In this document: piece after piece, positions 24,803-33,059 of the stretch
Layout: each line of letters begins with the position of its first letter
How positions within the stretch are numbered: the stretch's first letter is position 1
From: Mycolicibacter heraklionensis
Lineage (GTDB): Bacteria > Actinomycetota > Actinomycetes > Mycobacteriales > Mycobacteriaceae
NCBI RefSeq assembly: GCF_019645815.1
Contig: NZ_CP080997.1
Location: 4,592,880-4,656,879 of the forward strand
Length of the DNA: 64,000 nt
Direction: 5' to 3'
Program-made: the position numbers and the translations under genes
The notes under the pieces: model-generated
What the model saw: the letters and a program-made list of their open reading frames with translations, nothing else
Told to the model about the DNA's origin: nothing
Databases searched by the model: none

Positions 24803-25768
24803 TCATTTAAAGGACAGCGATAGGCCGAAATCGCCTGCCGCGTCGGTCCACCAGCGTCGGCGCCGCAGCCCCGCGGCGGCCAGCTCATCGGCCACCTGCT
24901 CCGGCTGGAACTTGCAGGAGACCTCGGTCAGCATCTCCTCGCCGGCCGCGAAATCGACCGCCAGGTCCAGCGCCCCGACCACGACGTGCTGGGCGCGGCG
25001 GGCCCGTAGCCACATCTCGATGCGCTGTTCGGCTGAATTCCAGCGCGCCACATGGGCGAACTCGTCCAAGTCGAAGTCGGCATCGAGTTCGCGGTTCACC
25101 ACCGCGAGCACGTTGCGGTTGAACGCCGCGGTCACCCCGGCCGCATCGTCGTAGGCACGCACCAGCCTGCCGGTGTCTTTGACCAGATCGGTGCCAAGCA
25201 GCAGGCTGTCACCGTGGTGCATGACGGCGGCAAGGTCGGCCAAGAATTCGGCCCGCGGTCCCGGTGTCAGGTTGCCGATGGTCGATCCCAGGAACACGAA
25301 CAGTCGCCTGCCGCCATCGGGGATCTCGGCGAGATGGTGCTCGAAGTCGCCGCAGACACCTTGCACTCGCACGCCGGGATAGTCACGAGCGATCGCCTCC
25401 CCCGCGGCCTCCAGCACCCCGGCGTCCACGTCGAACGGGATGAATCGGCGCAGCGCCCCGGCATCCTGCATCGCGTCCAGCAGCATCCGGGTCTTTTCCG
25501 AGGTGCCGCTGCCCAGTTCGACCAGAGTGTCCGCGCCCGACAGTGCCGCCACCTCGGCCGAGTGCGCTCGCAGAATCTCGGCCTCGGCGCGGGTGGGGTA
25601 ATACTCGGGCAGCCGGGTGATCCGGTCGAACAACTCGCTGCCGATATCGTCGTAGAACCACTTGGGCGGCAAGGATTTCGGATCCTGCGCAAGTCCGTAC
25701 CGGACGTCGGCCCGCAGTGCGGATCGAGCCGCATCGGCCGCCAGGTGATTGGCTATGGAGACCGTCAT
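24803..25768 (-). CDS. egtD: L-histidine N-alpha-methyltransferase
   Basis: SAM-dependent trimethylation of histidine to hercynine, the committed step of ergothioneine synthesis. The 321-residue protein has the EgtD layout: an N-terminal YGLAQDPKSLPPKWFYDDIGSELFD substrate domain, SAM motif LVELGSGTSEKT (about residues 82-93), and LFVFLGSTIGNL. Its ATG overlaps the egtC stop by four bases (ATGA), so it is the last gene of the egtABCD operon. Confidence 0.96.
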   Translation of the reverse strand: MTVSIANHLAADAARSALRADVRYGLAQDPKSLPPKWFYDDIGSELFDRITRLPEYYPTRAEAEILRAHSAEVAALSGADTLVELGSGTSEKTRMLLDAMQDAGALRRFIPFDVDAGVLEAAGEAIARDYPGVRVQGVCGDFEHHLAEIPDGGRRLFVFLGSTIGNLTPGPRAEFLADLAAVMHHGDSLLLGTDLVKDTGRLVRAYDDAAGVTAAFNRNVLAVVNRELDADFDLDEFAHVARWNSAEQRIEMWLRARRAQHVVVGALDLAVDFAAGEEMLTEVSCKFQPEQVADELAAAGLRRRRWWTDAAGDFGLSLSFK

Positions 25769-26466
25769 CGGATGGAGTCCAAGGCGGTGACACGGACCTC
25801 GCCGTCGTGCGTGTCCACCAGGTGCCGGTCCGGGATGTCCACCCAGCGCGGGTCGTCGTCGTAGGGCTCGCTGGCCAGCACCACGCCGTCGGCCCCGTGC
25901 AACATCGACAAGGTATCCCCCCAGGTCGTGGCCAACATCCGAGAACCGTTGGCGGCCACGATGTTCAGCCGGGCTTGCGGATCGGCGGCACCGATCTCGG
26001 TGACCACCTCACCCAACGATTCCACGCCGCGGGCGAAGATCGCCGCGGCCAGGATCGCGCTGTCACAGACCGATTCCGCCTCCGCGGTGGTGGGCAACGC
26101 CGCGCGGTTCACCACGCCGTTGTGCGACAGCAACCAGGCGCCGTCGGTGAACGGCGCGGTGGCGCTGGCTTCGATGGGCATACCGACGGTCGCCGAGCGC
26201 ACCGCGGCCACCACGCAGTGGCTGGCGAGCACCGGCGCGACCGAGGCGAAGGACACGTCGCCCCACAACGGTGCCGCGCTGCGCCACCGTCGCGGCACCC
26301 CGCCCTGGGATGCGTCGAAAAACCCTGCGCCCCAACCGTCGGCGTTGAGCAACCCATGCTGCTGCCGGCGTGGTGCGTAGGACTGCACCAGCAGGCCCTG
26401 CGGCGGTTCCAGCATCAACTCCGCCAGCGACCGCGGCCTACCCAGCCAGCCCAGGTGCCGGCACAT
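25765..26466 (-). CDS. egtC: gamma-glutamyl-hercynylcysteine sulfoxide hydrolase
   Basis: A class-II (Ntn) glutamine amidotransferase-fold hydrolase of 233 residues that removes glutamate from gamma-glutamyl-hercynylcysteine sulfoxide. After removal of Met1 the catalytic Cys2 becomes N-terminal (MCRHLGWLG). GWGAGFFD and LLSHNGVVNR are typical of the fold. The ATG at 26466 shares one base with the egtB stop (TGATG), and the stop overlaps egtD by four bases. A longer frame exists upstream but would bury the essential Cys2. Confidence 0.95.
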   Translation of the reverse strand: MCRHLGWLGRPRSLAELMLEPPQGLLVQSYAPRRQQHGLLNADGWGAGFFDASQGGVPRRWRSAAPLWGDVSFASVAPVLASHCVVAAVRSATVGMPIEASATAPFTDGAWLLSHNGVVNRAALPTTAEAESVCDSAILAAAIFARGVESLGEVVTEIGAADPQARLNIVAANGSRMLATTWGDTLSMLHGADGVVLASEPYDDDPRWVDIPDRHLVDTHDGEVRVTALDSIR

Positions 26467-27746
26467 CAGGCGTCCCAGGCCAGTCGCACACCGGCGAAGA
26501 TCTGCCGCCGGTAGGGGTGGTCCCAATTGCGGAAGCTCGGCCGCAGGATCTCGGGGGCGACCGCCCACGACCCGCCGCGCAGCACCCGGTAGTCGCCGCC
26601 GAAGAACGGCTCCGAATAGCGTTGGTAGATCATCGGAGCAAAGCCCGGCCACGGTTGCAGGGGCGAACTCGTCCACTCCCAGACATCGCCCAGCAGTTGT
26701 TGCGCACCGTACGCCGACGCCCCGCCCGGGTAGGCCCCGACCGGAGCCGGACGCAGCGCCGCACCGCCGAGGTTGGCCAGCTCGCCCGAGGGATCCGTTG
26801 CACCCCAGGGATACCGGCGTCGCGCCCCGATGGCCGGATCCCACGCGCAGGCCTTCTCCCATTCGGTCTCGGTGGGCAGCCGGGCCCCGGCCCATGCCGC
26901 GTAGGCCTGCGCCTCGAAGTAGCTGACGTGCTGCACCGGTTCGTCGTCGGGCAGGTCCTCGGTGTGACCGAACCGGACCCGGGATCGATGGTCCGAACCC
27001 CAGAACTGCGGCGCCGTCAACCCGGCCTGCACACAGTGACGCCAACCCCGTTCGCTCCACCACTGAGGTTGCCGGTAGCCGCCGTCGTCGATGAACGCCC
27101 GCCATTCACGGTTGGTCACCGGCACCCGGCCGATCCGAAACGCCGCCACATCGACGCGGTGCGCGGGACGCTCGTTGTCGAGCGAGAAGGGTTCATCCGT
27201 CGGGTCGACGCCGAGCACGAATTCACCGCCCGGTACCAGCACCGAGGTTCCCGCCAGATCGGGCCGGCCGGCGGGCAGGCCGCCACCCGCGCCGAGCAGG
27301 GGTGGGCCGGCACGCAGGTTCAGCGCCTGCAGCATGGTCTCGTCGTGCTGGTGTTCGTGACTGAGCACCAGGCCGAACACGAAGCCGTCCGAGAAGTCGC
27401 CGGGCAGCGACTCCAACTTGTCGAAAACCTTGGAACGTACGGTGGCGCAATACTTCCGGGCCTGTTCGGGCGCCAACAGTGGCAGGTCGACGCGGCTGGC
27501 CCGTGCGTGGGTGAAGGCGTCGTAGAGGCCCTCGACATCCGCCGGGAGCAGGCCGGGCCGGGCCGGGTTCCCGTCGCGCAACAGCCACAGCTCCTCCTGC
27601 TGACCGATATGGGCCAGGTCCCATACCAGCGGGCTCATCAGCGGGTCGTACTGGCGGTGCAGCTCCGCGTCGTCGAAATCGACGAGCGCCAGCGTGCGCC
27701 GCCGCGCCCGGGTCAGGTCGCGGGCCAATATTTCGGCTGTGGTCAT
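26466..27746 (-). CDS. egtB: hercynine oxygenase (gamma-glutamyl-cysteinyl-hercynine synthase)
   Basis: A non-haem iron(II) sulfoxide synthase joining gamma-glutamylcysteine to hercynine with O2. The 426-residue protein has a DinB-like N-terminal domain supplying iron ligands (His in LAHIGQQE and the HEHQH segment) and a C-terminal formylglycine-generating-enzyme-like domain (NREWRAFIDDGGY, YEAQAYAAWAGARLPTETEWE, VLRGGSWAVAPE). Overlaps egtA by four bases upstream and egtC by one base downstream. Confidence 0.95.
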   Translation of the reverse strand: MTTAEILARDLTRARRRTLALVDFDDAELHRQYDPLMSPLVWDLAHIGQQEELWLLRDGNPARPGLLPADVEGLYDAFTHARASRVDLPLLAPEQARKYCATVRSKVFDKLESLPGDFSDGFVFGLVLSHEHQHDETMLQALNLRAGPPLLGAGGGLPAGRPDLAGTSVLVPGGEFVLGVDPTDEPFSLDNERPAHRVDVAAFRIGRVPVTNREWRAFIDDGGYRQPQWWSERGWRHCVQAGLTAPQFWGSDHRSRVRFGHTEDLPDDEPVQHVSYFEAQAYAAWAGARLPTETEWEKACAWDPAIGARRRYPWGATDPSGELANLGGAALRPAPVGAYPGGASAYGAQQLLGDVWEWTSSPLQPWPGFAPMIYQRYSEPFFGGDYRVLRGGSWAVAPEILRPSFRNWDHPYRRQIFAGVRLAWDA

Positions 27747-29029
27747 AACTGTCTGCGCGCCATTCGGACCACCATCGCCTTAGCGCCGGTCCGGGTCACT
27801 TCGTCGGTGACGTCATCGGCCGGGCAGCGGCCCCGTTCGACCATGCCGACCAGCCGGTCCATCCCCTCGCGCAGGGATGCCGGGGCACGGTCAGCGACCA
27901 GCCCAAGGCAGCGCTCGGCGGCCGCCTGCAGCCGCGGGTCTGCCAGGCCGATCCGGGCGGCGACGTCCCAGGCGGTCGCGACGGGTGCGACGGCTTCGGC
28001 GGCGCTGTCGGCGGCGACCGGGTCGTCGAGCAGGGCCGCCAGGGTGAACACCAGTGCCGGCCAGAGGGTGTCGTCGACGCTGTCGAGGTAGCGGATCTCC
28101 AGCCAGCCGCGCGGGCGGACCGGGGGAAACAGTGTGGTCAGGTGGTAGTCGAGGTCTTCGATGCCGGCGCGGCGGCCGCCGAGACGCACCCGTCCGTCGG
28201 CCCAGTCGGCGAACGGCACGTAGCGGCTGACCGGAATCGCTTCGGGAGTGTGCACCAGCATGACCGGCGCTTTGAGCGCGTACCGCGCCCAGTCGGTGGC
28301 GGGATCGGTGCCGTCCAGGCCCAGTACGGGACCGCAGCGTGCCGAGTCCAGCCGGCTCCAGACGCGCTGGCGGGTGGAGCGCCAGCCGGAGAATTCCCCG
28401 GCCAGCAACGGGGAGTTCGCGGCGATCGCCACCATCGTCGGACCCAGCGCGTGGGCCAGCCGGACCCGGTCGGCCCAACCGGAACGCGGACCGGCATCCA
28501 GATTGAGCTGGACCGACGCCGTCGACGTCATCATCGCCGCGCCGGCCGAGCCGGTGTGGCTGGCGGCGAAGAACTGCTCCATCGCCGCGTAGCGCTCGCC
28601 GGGGTTGATCCGCTCGGTGGGCCGCAGCGGGTCAGCGCCCAGCTGCACCAGACCCAGCCCGGCGTCGGCGAACGCCGCGCGCAGCACCGCCTGATCGGCG
28701 GCCATCGCTTCGATCGCGGCGGGGGCACCGGTCAGCGGCGGGCCGGAAAGCTCCACAGCACCGCCGGGCTCGAGTGTGACGACGCTGCGGCCCGGCAACG
28801 CCGGCAGGGATTGCAGCACGTCACCGATCTCGGCCCAGCCGGGGCGACGGTGCGGGTCGCCCGGGTCGAAACAGTGCGCCTCGATCTCCAGGCCCACCCG
28901 GCCGTGCGGGCCATCGGTGAGGCAGCGTCCGGTGATGTAGTCGGCGGCGTCGGACGCACCGGACAGTTCGGGGCCGCCCAGGCAAGCCTCATCTCCGCGG
29001 GACAGTTGCGTCGCCGCGGCGAACCCCAT
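27743..29029 (-). CDS. egtA: glutamate-cysteine ligase
   Basis: ATP-dependent synthesis of gamma-glutamylcysteine for ergothioneine. The 428-residue protein matches EgtA, with GRVGLEIEAHCFDP (about residues 44-57), VTLEPGGAVELSGPP, MEQFFAASHTGSAGAAMMTSTASVQLNLDAG and PPVRPRGWLEIRYLDS. It is the first gene of the operon; the gap of 64 bases to the next coding region upstream of the operon's 5' side lies at 29030-29093. The stop overlaps egtB by four bases. Confidence 0.95.
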   Translation of the reverse strand: MGFAAATQLSRGDEACLGGPELSGASDAADYITGRCLTDGPHGRVGLEIEAHCFDPGDPHRRPGWAEIGDVLQSLPALPGRSVVTLEPGGAVELSGPPLTGAPAAIEAMAADQAVLRAAFADAGLGLVQLGADPLRPTERINPGERYAAMEQFFAASHTGSAGAAMMTSTASVQLNLDAGPRSGWADRVRLAHALGPTMVAIAANSPLLAGEFSGWRSTRQRVWSRLDSARCGPVLGLDGTDPATDWARYALKAPVMLVHTPEAIPVSRYVPFADWADGRVRLGGRRAGIEDLDYHLTTLFPPVRPRGWLEIRYLDSVDDTLWPALVFTLAALLDDPVAADSAAEAVAPVATAWDVAARIGLADPRLQAAAERCLGLVADRAPASLREGMDRLVGMVERGRCPADDVTDEVTRTGAKAMVVRMARRQL

Positions 29030-29093
29030 ATCAACCCCTCCGCCCGTTGATCTTCCCGACGCTACCGGAGACGGGCGACAAGAGAACCGGTGA

Positions 29094-29756
29094 TTACTGA
29101 CCCAGGGAGTTCTGCATCGCGCCTGCCAGCACGTTCACCGCCGGGCCGGCGTTACCGGACTGACAGACCTTGGCCTGCAACAAGACGTTCGCCCGCAGTC
29201 GGGTCTGGTTGAAACAGCGCCGGTCGGTGCCGGCCTCCTGCTTGGTCCAGGCCGCGTCCGTTGCCGTGGCCGGCCCGCCGCCGAACGCCCAGACCTGGGT
29301 GGCTCCGTTGTCCAGGTGCATCGCGGTGGTGCGGCCCGAGCAGCCGACCGTCCGGTCGACGACCCGGTGAAAGGCCGCGGCGGCAGCCTCATTGGTGGCG
29401 AACACCCCCACCGCCTGCTTGACGAAGTGCCCCTGATCGGTGGCCGAGGTCTGCGTGAGGGCGCTGTTGAACGACGCCAGATCCGGATCGTTGTAGACCT
29501 CGGGCAGGCCGATGTCGGCCCAGTTGTTGCAGGCCGGGTCGTCGACCCAGAAGGCCTGGAACGGCTCGCCGGAGACCGCTTCGAAGCCCATCGGTGCGCC
29601 GACGATGTTGCCGACCGATCCCTTGGGCAGCACCGCGTAAGAGACCACGCCCGGTTCGGAGGGCCCGGCTGCGGCGACCGGGGCGACCGCTGCGCCGGCA
29701 GCGGCCAGTCCCAGTCCCGCCAGCAGGGTCGCGGCGGCCCGCCGGCCGTCAGGCAA
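29094..29756 (-). CDS. exported PknH_C-like sensor-domain protein (Rv3705c-like)
   Basis: An exported protein of about 220 residues with a signal sequence rich in Ala/Gly/Leu (ATLLAGLGLAAAGAAV) ending near APVAAAG. The mature domain resembles the PknH extracellular sensor domain, with paired Cys (DPACNNW, TVGCSG, RRCFNQ, AKVCQSG). No ATG or GTG fits upstream of the signal peptide; TTG 29756 overlaps the catalase stop (29749-29751) and gives a coupled start. The position between the egt operon and the Pro-rich block agrees with Rv3705c. Ligand unknown. Confidence 0.7.
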   Translation of the reverse strand: MPDGRRAAATLLAGLGLAAAGAAVAPVAAAGPSEPGVVSYAVLPKGSVGNIVGAPMGFEAVSGEPFQAFWVDDPACNNWADIGLPEVYNDPDLASFNSALTQTSATDQGHFVKQAVGVFATNEAAAAAFHRVVDRTVGCSGRTTAMHLDNGATQVWAFGGGPATATDAAWTKQEAGTDRRCFNQTRLRANVLLQAKVCQSGNAGPAVNVLAGAMQNSLGQ

Positions 29757-31197
29757 GGTTGGCCCGCACCCCGGCCTCCACCGCGCGCCCCAGATCGGGG
29801 TCGATGTTGCGCCAGTATTCGAACACTCGGGACAGCACCGGCTCGGTGACACCGGCCGACACATGACCAATAATATTGGAAGCCAACCGTTTCCGTGCAT
29901 CATCATCGAGGACGTCGCGGACCAGGGTGCGGGCCTGGCTGAAGTCGTCGTCGTCTTCGCGCAGCGTGTAAGCGGCACGCACCATGTCTCCGTCGGCGTG
30001 CCAGCGCACTTCCGCGGCACGAGCCGGGTCGGCCTTGGGGCCGCCCATCGAGTTCGGCGCGTACACCGGGTCCGTCGCGTTGACGAACCGCATGGCGCCG
30101 TCCTTGGAGTAGCTGTGCACGTCGACTTTCGGTGCGTTGACCGGCAATTGGCTGTAGTTGGTCCCGATCCGGGCGCGGTGCGCGTCGGCATACGAGAAAC
30201 CTCGAGCCAGCAGCATCTTGTCCGGACTCAAACCGGTGCCGGGCACCATGTTGTTGGGCTGGAACGCCGCCTGCTCGATCTCACTGTGATAGTCGCTGAC
30301 ATTGCGGTCCAGGGTCAGCTTGCCGACGTCGATCAGCGGGTAGTCGGCGTGCGGCCATACCTTGGTGAGGTCAAACGGGTTGTAGCGGTAGGTCTTCGCC
30401 TCCTCGAACGGCATGATCTGCATCTTCAGCGTCCAACTCGGGTATTCACCGCGCTCGATCGCCTCATACAGGTCCCGCTGGTGATAGTCGGCATCGACAC
30501 CGGCCAACCGGTCGGCCTCCTCCTGCGTGAGGAAATCCACGCCCTGGTCGCTGATGAAGTGGTACTTCACCCAGAAGATCTCACCGGCGGCGTTGATCCA
30601 GCTGTAGGTGTGGCTGGAATAGCCGTTCATGTGGCGCCAGTTCTTCGGAATACCCCGATCCCCCATCAGCCAGGTGACCTGGTGGGCCGACTCCGGCGTG
30701 AGGCTCCAGAAGTCCCACTGCATGTTGTGGTCGCGCAGGTTGTTGGCCGCGCGACGCTTCTGGGAGCGGATGAAGTGTTGGAACTTCAGCGGGTCACGCA
30801 TGAAGAAGACCGGGGTGTTGTTGCCCACCAGGTCGAAGTTGCCCTCAGAGGTGTAGAACTTCGTCGCGAAACCTCGCGGGTCCCGCCAGGTGTCTGGGCT
30901 GCCCCGCTCACCCGCGACGGTGGAGAACCTCGTCAGTGTCTGCGTCTTGGCGCCCGGCGCAAACACCGCGGCCCTGGTGTACCGGGTGACGTCCGCGGTG
31001 ACCTCGAAGTGCCCGAATGCCCCACCCCCCTTGGCGTGCGGCTGACGTTCCGGGGTGCGCTCCCGGTTGAACATCGCCATCTGCTCGATCAGATAGTGGT
31101 CCTGCAGCAGGATGGGGCCATCCGGGCCGATCGTCAGCGATTCGCCGTCGCTGGGCGCCGGGATGCCGGCATCGGTCGTGGTGTAGTGCTCGGTCAT
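29749..31197 (-). CDS. katA: monofunctional haem catalase
   Basis: Decomposes hydrogen peroxide in the cytoplasm. At 482 residues it belongs to the small-subunit catalases. Conserved features: distal His54 in HAKGGGAFGHFEVT, NNTPVFFMRDPLKFQHFIRS with the essential Asn, and the proximal haem-ligand Tyr in RGFSYADAHRARIG (about residue 333). The ATG at 31197 is preceded by GAGGAG; a frame 13 residues longer has no such site. M. tuberculosis relies on KatG and lacks this type, so it is an accessory gene here, inserted into the Rv3705c-Rv3706c neighbourhood and coupled to the PknH_C-like gene. Confidence 0.93.
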   Translation of the reverse strand: MTEHYTTTDAGIPAPSDGESLTIGPDGPILLQDHYLIEQMAMFNRERTPERQPHAKGGGAFGHFEVTADVTRYTRAAVFAPGAKTQTLTRFSTVAGERGSPDTWRDPRGFATKFYTSEGNFDLVGNNTPVFFMRDPLKFQHFIRSQKRRAANNLRDHNMQWDFWSLTPESAHQVTWLMGDRGIPKNWRHMNGYSSHTYSWINAAGEIFWVKYHFISDQGVDFLTQEEADRLAGVDADYHQRDLYEAIERGEYPSWTLKMQIMPFEEAKTYRYNPFDLTKVWPHADYPLIDVGKLTLDRNVSDYHSEIEQAAFQPNNMVPGTGLSPDKMLLARGFSYADAHRARIGTNYSQLPVNAPKVDVHSYSKDGAMRFVNATDPVYAPNSMGGPKADPARAAEVRWHADGDMVRAAYTLREDDDDFSQARTLVRDVLDDDARKRLASNIIGHVSAGVTEPVLSRVFEYWRNIDPDLGRAVEAGVRANLA

Positions 31198-31228
31198 CTG
31201 CTTGTCTCCTCTTGTGCTCAAGAGCTTG

Positions 31229-31251
31229 TGACTCAAAGCGTTTGACTCAAA
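31229..31251 (-). promoter_or_regulatory. direct repeat upstream of katA
   Basis: TGACTCAAA occurs at 31229-31237 and 31243-31251, 14 bases apart, about 32-54 bases upstream of the catalase start. CTTGTG also recurs with a 14-base period just downstream. Suggests a regulator or sigma-factor site; no known consensus was matched. Confidence 0.35.
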
Positions 31252-31332
31252 CCGCCGGCGAGTGTGCGGCTACCTACGCCTGAGATGACAGGTCGCGCAG
31301 CAAACCGCCGCACTCGGCAGCTCTGAGAAGGA

Positions 31333-31704
31333 TCAGCGGTGCGGCGGAGCCGACGGCGGGGGCGGTGGCGGTGCGGGCGGACCACCGGGGCCACCGGGAC
31401 CGTTACCGGGACCGGCCGGCCGGAAACCCGGCCACTCCGGTTCCGCACCGGGACCTGCGGGCCCGAAGCCGGGGCCGCCTGGCCCGAACCCGGGGCCCAT
31501 CGGGGGACCGTGATGCATCATGCACGGTCCGTGGTGACGATGCCCGAACCAGCCGCCGCCGCTGAGGTAGGCACCGGTGCCGAAGATGACGGTGGCGACG
31601 AAGACGGTTCCGGCGATGATCACCACCCAGGCCGCGGCTTGGTAGAGCCGGTTCGGCGGTGGTGGCGGAGGAGGCGGTGGGGTGGGGACTGGCGGCTCGC
31701 TCAT
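31333..31704 (-). CDS. Pro/Gly-rich single-pass membrane protein A (Rv3705A/Rv3706c-like)
   Basis: A 123-residue protein: a Pro-rich N-terminus (PVPTPPPPPPPPP), one transmembrane helix (AAAWVVIIAGTVFVATVIFGTGAYL), then an outer part with HRHHGPCMMHHG and GPGFGPGG repeats ending in poly-Pro. It is a paralogue of the gene at 31786-32121. The His/Met/Cys cluster right after the helix could bind metal. The likely start is ATG 31704 (MSEPPVP), parallel to MSETPD of the paralogue. Position matches the proline-rich genes Rv3705A/Rv3706c. Confidence 0.7.
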   Translation of the reverse strand: MSEPPVPTPPPPPPPPPNRLYQAAAWVVIIAGTVFVATVIFGTGAYLSGGGWFGHRHHGPCMMHHGPPMGPGFGPGGPGFGPAGPGAEPEWPGFRPAGPGNGPGGPGGPPAPPPPPPSAPPHR

Positions 31705-31785
31705 ACCGATCAATCATGCCCCAGAACGACGCCGGCCGCCGCCCTTCGGGAGGGGCGGCGGCCGGTTGCTCGTGGCCGGACCGGG

Positions 31786-32121
31786 TTACCGGCCGGGTGG
31801 GGGCGGCGGGGACTGGGTGCTCACCGAGGGCGGCAGCTCACCGGGTCCCCGCTGGTCCGGGCCGGGTCCCATCGGCCCCGGTCCGCGGTGGTGGCCCTTG
31901 TGGAACATCGCGTGCTGGCCGTGATGCCCGTGATGTCCGTGGCAGTGGTGTCCGCCCGGGCCGCCGCGGCTGACCCAGACGCCGGCGAAGAAGATCGACG
32001 AGACGATGAAGACGATTCCGGCGACGATCGCGACCCAGGCCGCGAGCCGATAGAGCCAGTAGGGCTTGGGCTCACCCGGCGGTGCGGGTGGGGTGGTTGT
32101 GGTGTCAGGTGTTTCGCTCAT
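31786..32121 (-). CDS. Pro/His-rich single-pass membrane protein B (Rv3706c-like)
   Basis: A 111-residue paralogue of the neighbouring gene: MSETPDTTTTPPAPPGEPKP, a transmembrane helix (LAAWVAIVAGIVFIVSSIFFAGVWV), then a strikingly His-rich loop HHCHGHHGHHGQHAMFHKGHH and a Pro/Gly-rich tail. The cluster suggests copper, nickel or zinc binding at the outer face of the membrane; this is inference from composition. The ATG at 32121 is chosen by analogy with the paralogue. Confidence 0.7.
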   Translation of the reverse strand: MSETPDTTTTPPAPPGEPKPYWLYRLAAWVAIVAGIVFIVSSIFFAGVWVSRGGPGGHHCHGHHGHHGQHAMFHKGHHRGPGPMGPGPDQRGPGELPPSVSTQSPPPPPGR

Positions 32122-32213
32122 GTAAGGCATCTTGCCGGGGCCAACACCAGGTACCGCTAGGTCTTGGCTATGCAGGAGCTATGAGCCCGCGCGTCCCGGC
32201 CACCCTAGAAATA

Positions 32214-32240
32214 ACGTCAGAAAGTCCAGGGAAAACCCTG
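32214..32240 (+). promoter_or_regulatory. ACGTC-N8-CAGGGAAAACCC motif, copy 1
   Basis: ACGTC at 32214-32218, then 8 bases, then CAGGGAAAACCCTG (32227-32240), a palindrome with an AAAA centre. The same arrangement precedes the exported protein at 36758-37216. It is ~80-110 bases upstream of the start at 32322. Confidence 0.5.
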
Positions 32241-32321
32241 TATCCCCACACCGCCTCCCGCTCCTAGCATCGGTCCTATCACCAGCCACCAGGGCTGGGA
32301 GCAGCAGGGGAAGGCACGACA

Positions 32322-33059
32322 ATGGGGAATCTGAAACGTGTGGGCAGCCTTAGCGTGTTGGCGGCCGGGTTGGGCATCGGTGCTGCTCTGGCGGCGACGC
32401 CGGGGGTCGCTTTCGCCGGGACGTCGCCGGTTGACGGCGGCGCGGGGGCACTGGGGGTCGCCGGGGCGCTGGCGGCGGCGGACATCGGCGATGCCGCCGC
32501 CACGGTGGGCACGGCGGCCGCGGTATCGCTGCCGACCCTTCCCGACGGCTTCGGCAACTTCGCCATTTCGATCAGCGGGGTCGACCTGGTGAGCCTGGGC
32601 ACCGCGTCCGCGTCGTCAAGCCTCGGTAACTTCGCGATCGCCTATGGCGCCTACTCCGACGCCAACGCGATGAGCGGCTTCTTCAACTACGCCTCCGCCG
32701 AGGGCGACCACAGCCTGGCCGTGGTCGGGGACACCGGATGGTTCAACTACGCCTCGGCGGTGGGCGATCACTCCAGCGCCGCGGCGGCCTGGGGCAACGG
32801 CAACGTGGCCACCGCGACCGGCGACTACGCCGTCGCCAGTGCGGGCGCATCGGTTGTGGCGGGTGTCTACGACAGCCACTACAACACCGCCACCGCCGAA
32901 GGTCTGCACGCCATCGCCTACTCCGGCTGGGACGGCAGCAGCAACAACACCGCGAGCGCCATCGGCGACTACATCCAGGACTACTCCCCGGAGGGCAACC
33001 CGTTCAACCCGGGCGATGCCACGGACTTCTGGGCCGACCTGTGGCACCTGTTCAGCTGA
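32322..33059 (+). CDS. exported repeat protein with YadA-head-like beta-roll
   Basis: A 245-residue exported protein with a signal peptide (MGNLKRVGSLSVLAAGLGIG) cleaved near GVAFA. From about residue 95 it has short imperfect repeats such as NYASAEGDHSLA, NYASAVGDHSSA, ATATGDYAVA and TATAEGLHAIA. The alternation of small residues with G-D/E-H/Y-S turns recalls the left-handed beta-roll of trimeric autotransporter (YadA) heads, although no coiled coil or anchor domain follows. Likely surface-exposed or released. GGGAAGG lies shortly before the ATG. Its stop overlaps the converging DUF4185 gene by 8 bases. Confidence 0.7.
   Translation: MGNLKRVGSLSVLAAGLGIGAALAATPGVAFAGTSPVDGGAGALGVAGALAAADIGDAAATVGTAAAVSLPTLPDGFGNFAISISGVDLVSLGTASASSSLGNFAIAYGAYSDANAMSGFFNYASAEGDHSLAVVGDTGWFNYASAVGDHSSAAAAWGNGNVATATGDYAVASAGASVVAGVYDSHYNTATAEGLHAIAYSGWDGSSNNTASAIGDYIQDYSPEGNPFNPGDATDFWADLWHLFS

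Noticed and set aside
29863..31245. 460-codon plus-strand frame opposite katA
   Set aside because: Antisense of the catalase gene, no motif or ribosome site.
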